A stretch of 64,000 nucleotides of DNA from Leptolyngbya ohadii IS1 (GTDB taxonomy: Bacteria > Cyanobacteriota > Cyanobacteriia > Elainellales > Elainellaceae), in NCBI RefSeq assembly GCF_002215035.1, contig NZ_NKFP01000007.1, positions 124,001 to 188,000 on the forward strand, in the 5' to 3' direction. Each line of letters begins with the position of its first letter. The stretch's first letter is position 1. The notes beneath the pieces were generated by a model. That model saw nothing but the letters and a program-made list of their open reading frames with translations, had not been told where the DNA came from and did not search any database. Shown here piece by piece: positions 64,000-64,000 of this stretch. The position numbers were made by a program, and so were the translations under genes.

Positions 64000-64000
64000 T

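Noticed and set aside
1-64000. tRNA or rRNA genes
   Set aside because: No cloverleaf-like or rRNA-like stretch was recognised while reading; no search tool was available.

Overview
The window reads as cyanobacterial DNA, probably a large plasmid or a plasmid-derived region. Signs of a cyanobacterium are frequent GCGATCGC (HIP1-type) octamers, multi-PAS/GAF hybrid histidine kinases, a bacteriophytochrome, cyanobacteriochrome-like GAF domains and a CyRepA1-type replication protein. No rRNA or tRNA gene was recognised. Functions are assigned from motifs read by eye; no database search was run.

Region 1 (1-18.6 kb). After the tail of an amino-acid-type periplasmic binding protein comes a tight four-gene plus-strand operon: Ser/Thr kinase with WD40 repeats, polytopic NapH/NosR-like 4Fe-4S protein, FHA-flavin reductase-2Fe-2S ferredoxin fusion, and a membrane-anchored TPR-like protein. 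It looks like a phosphorylation-linked electron-transfer module. Converging on it is a minus-strand type I secretion locus (parvulin PPIase, cyclic-nucleotide-domain ABC exporter, HlyD adaptor, two small proteins, DUF1326 and DUF2182 proteins, RTX protein). An IS4-type element has cut the Cys-rich gene of this locus.

Region 2 (18.6-23.8 kb). Two related PAS-only proteins with no visible output domain flank an unknown gene. A cluster of nested CTAG-rich inverted repeats precedes them.

Region 3 (23.8-36.4 kb). This is a plasmid maintenance region: CyRepA1-like initiator/helicase with a short upstream gene, a candidate plus-strand ncRNA, an HTH protein, a two-winged-helix Rep-like protein, an array of twelve 18-bp iterons, and an archaeo-eukaryotic-type primase. 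Two replication modules thus lie side by side. Accessory genes follow: an orphan TnpB element with a divergent ribbon-helix-helix gene, a GIY-YIG protein, a Uma2 protein and small unknowns.

Region 4 (36.4-64 kb). This is a sensory island. A minus-strand operon encodes a 2285-aa CHASE/10-PAS/GAF hybrid kinase, a bacteriophytochrome hybrid kinase and a REC-GAF kinase. A plus-strand set encodes a REC-wHTH-Hpt-REC-REC regulator, a DUF4118/PAS/GAF kinase and three single-REC proteins. A second giant kinase enters from the right edge. The DUF4118 kinase is split between its HisKA and ATPase domains by a second, apparently identical copy of the IS, with a 10-bp target duplication and a clean rejoining frame. 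Two GAF domains carry the double-cysteine signature of DXCF cyanobacteriochromes, so several of these proteins are candidate photoreceptors.
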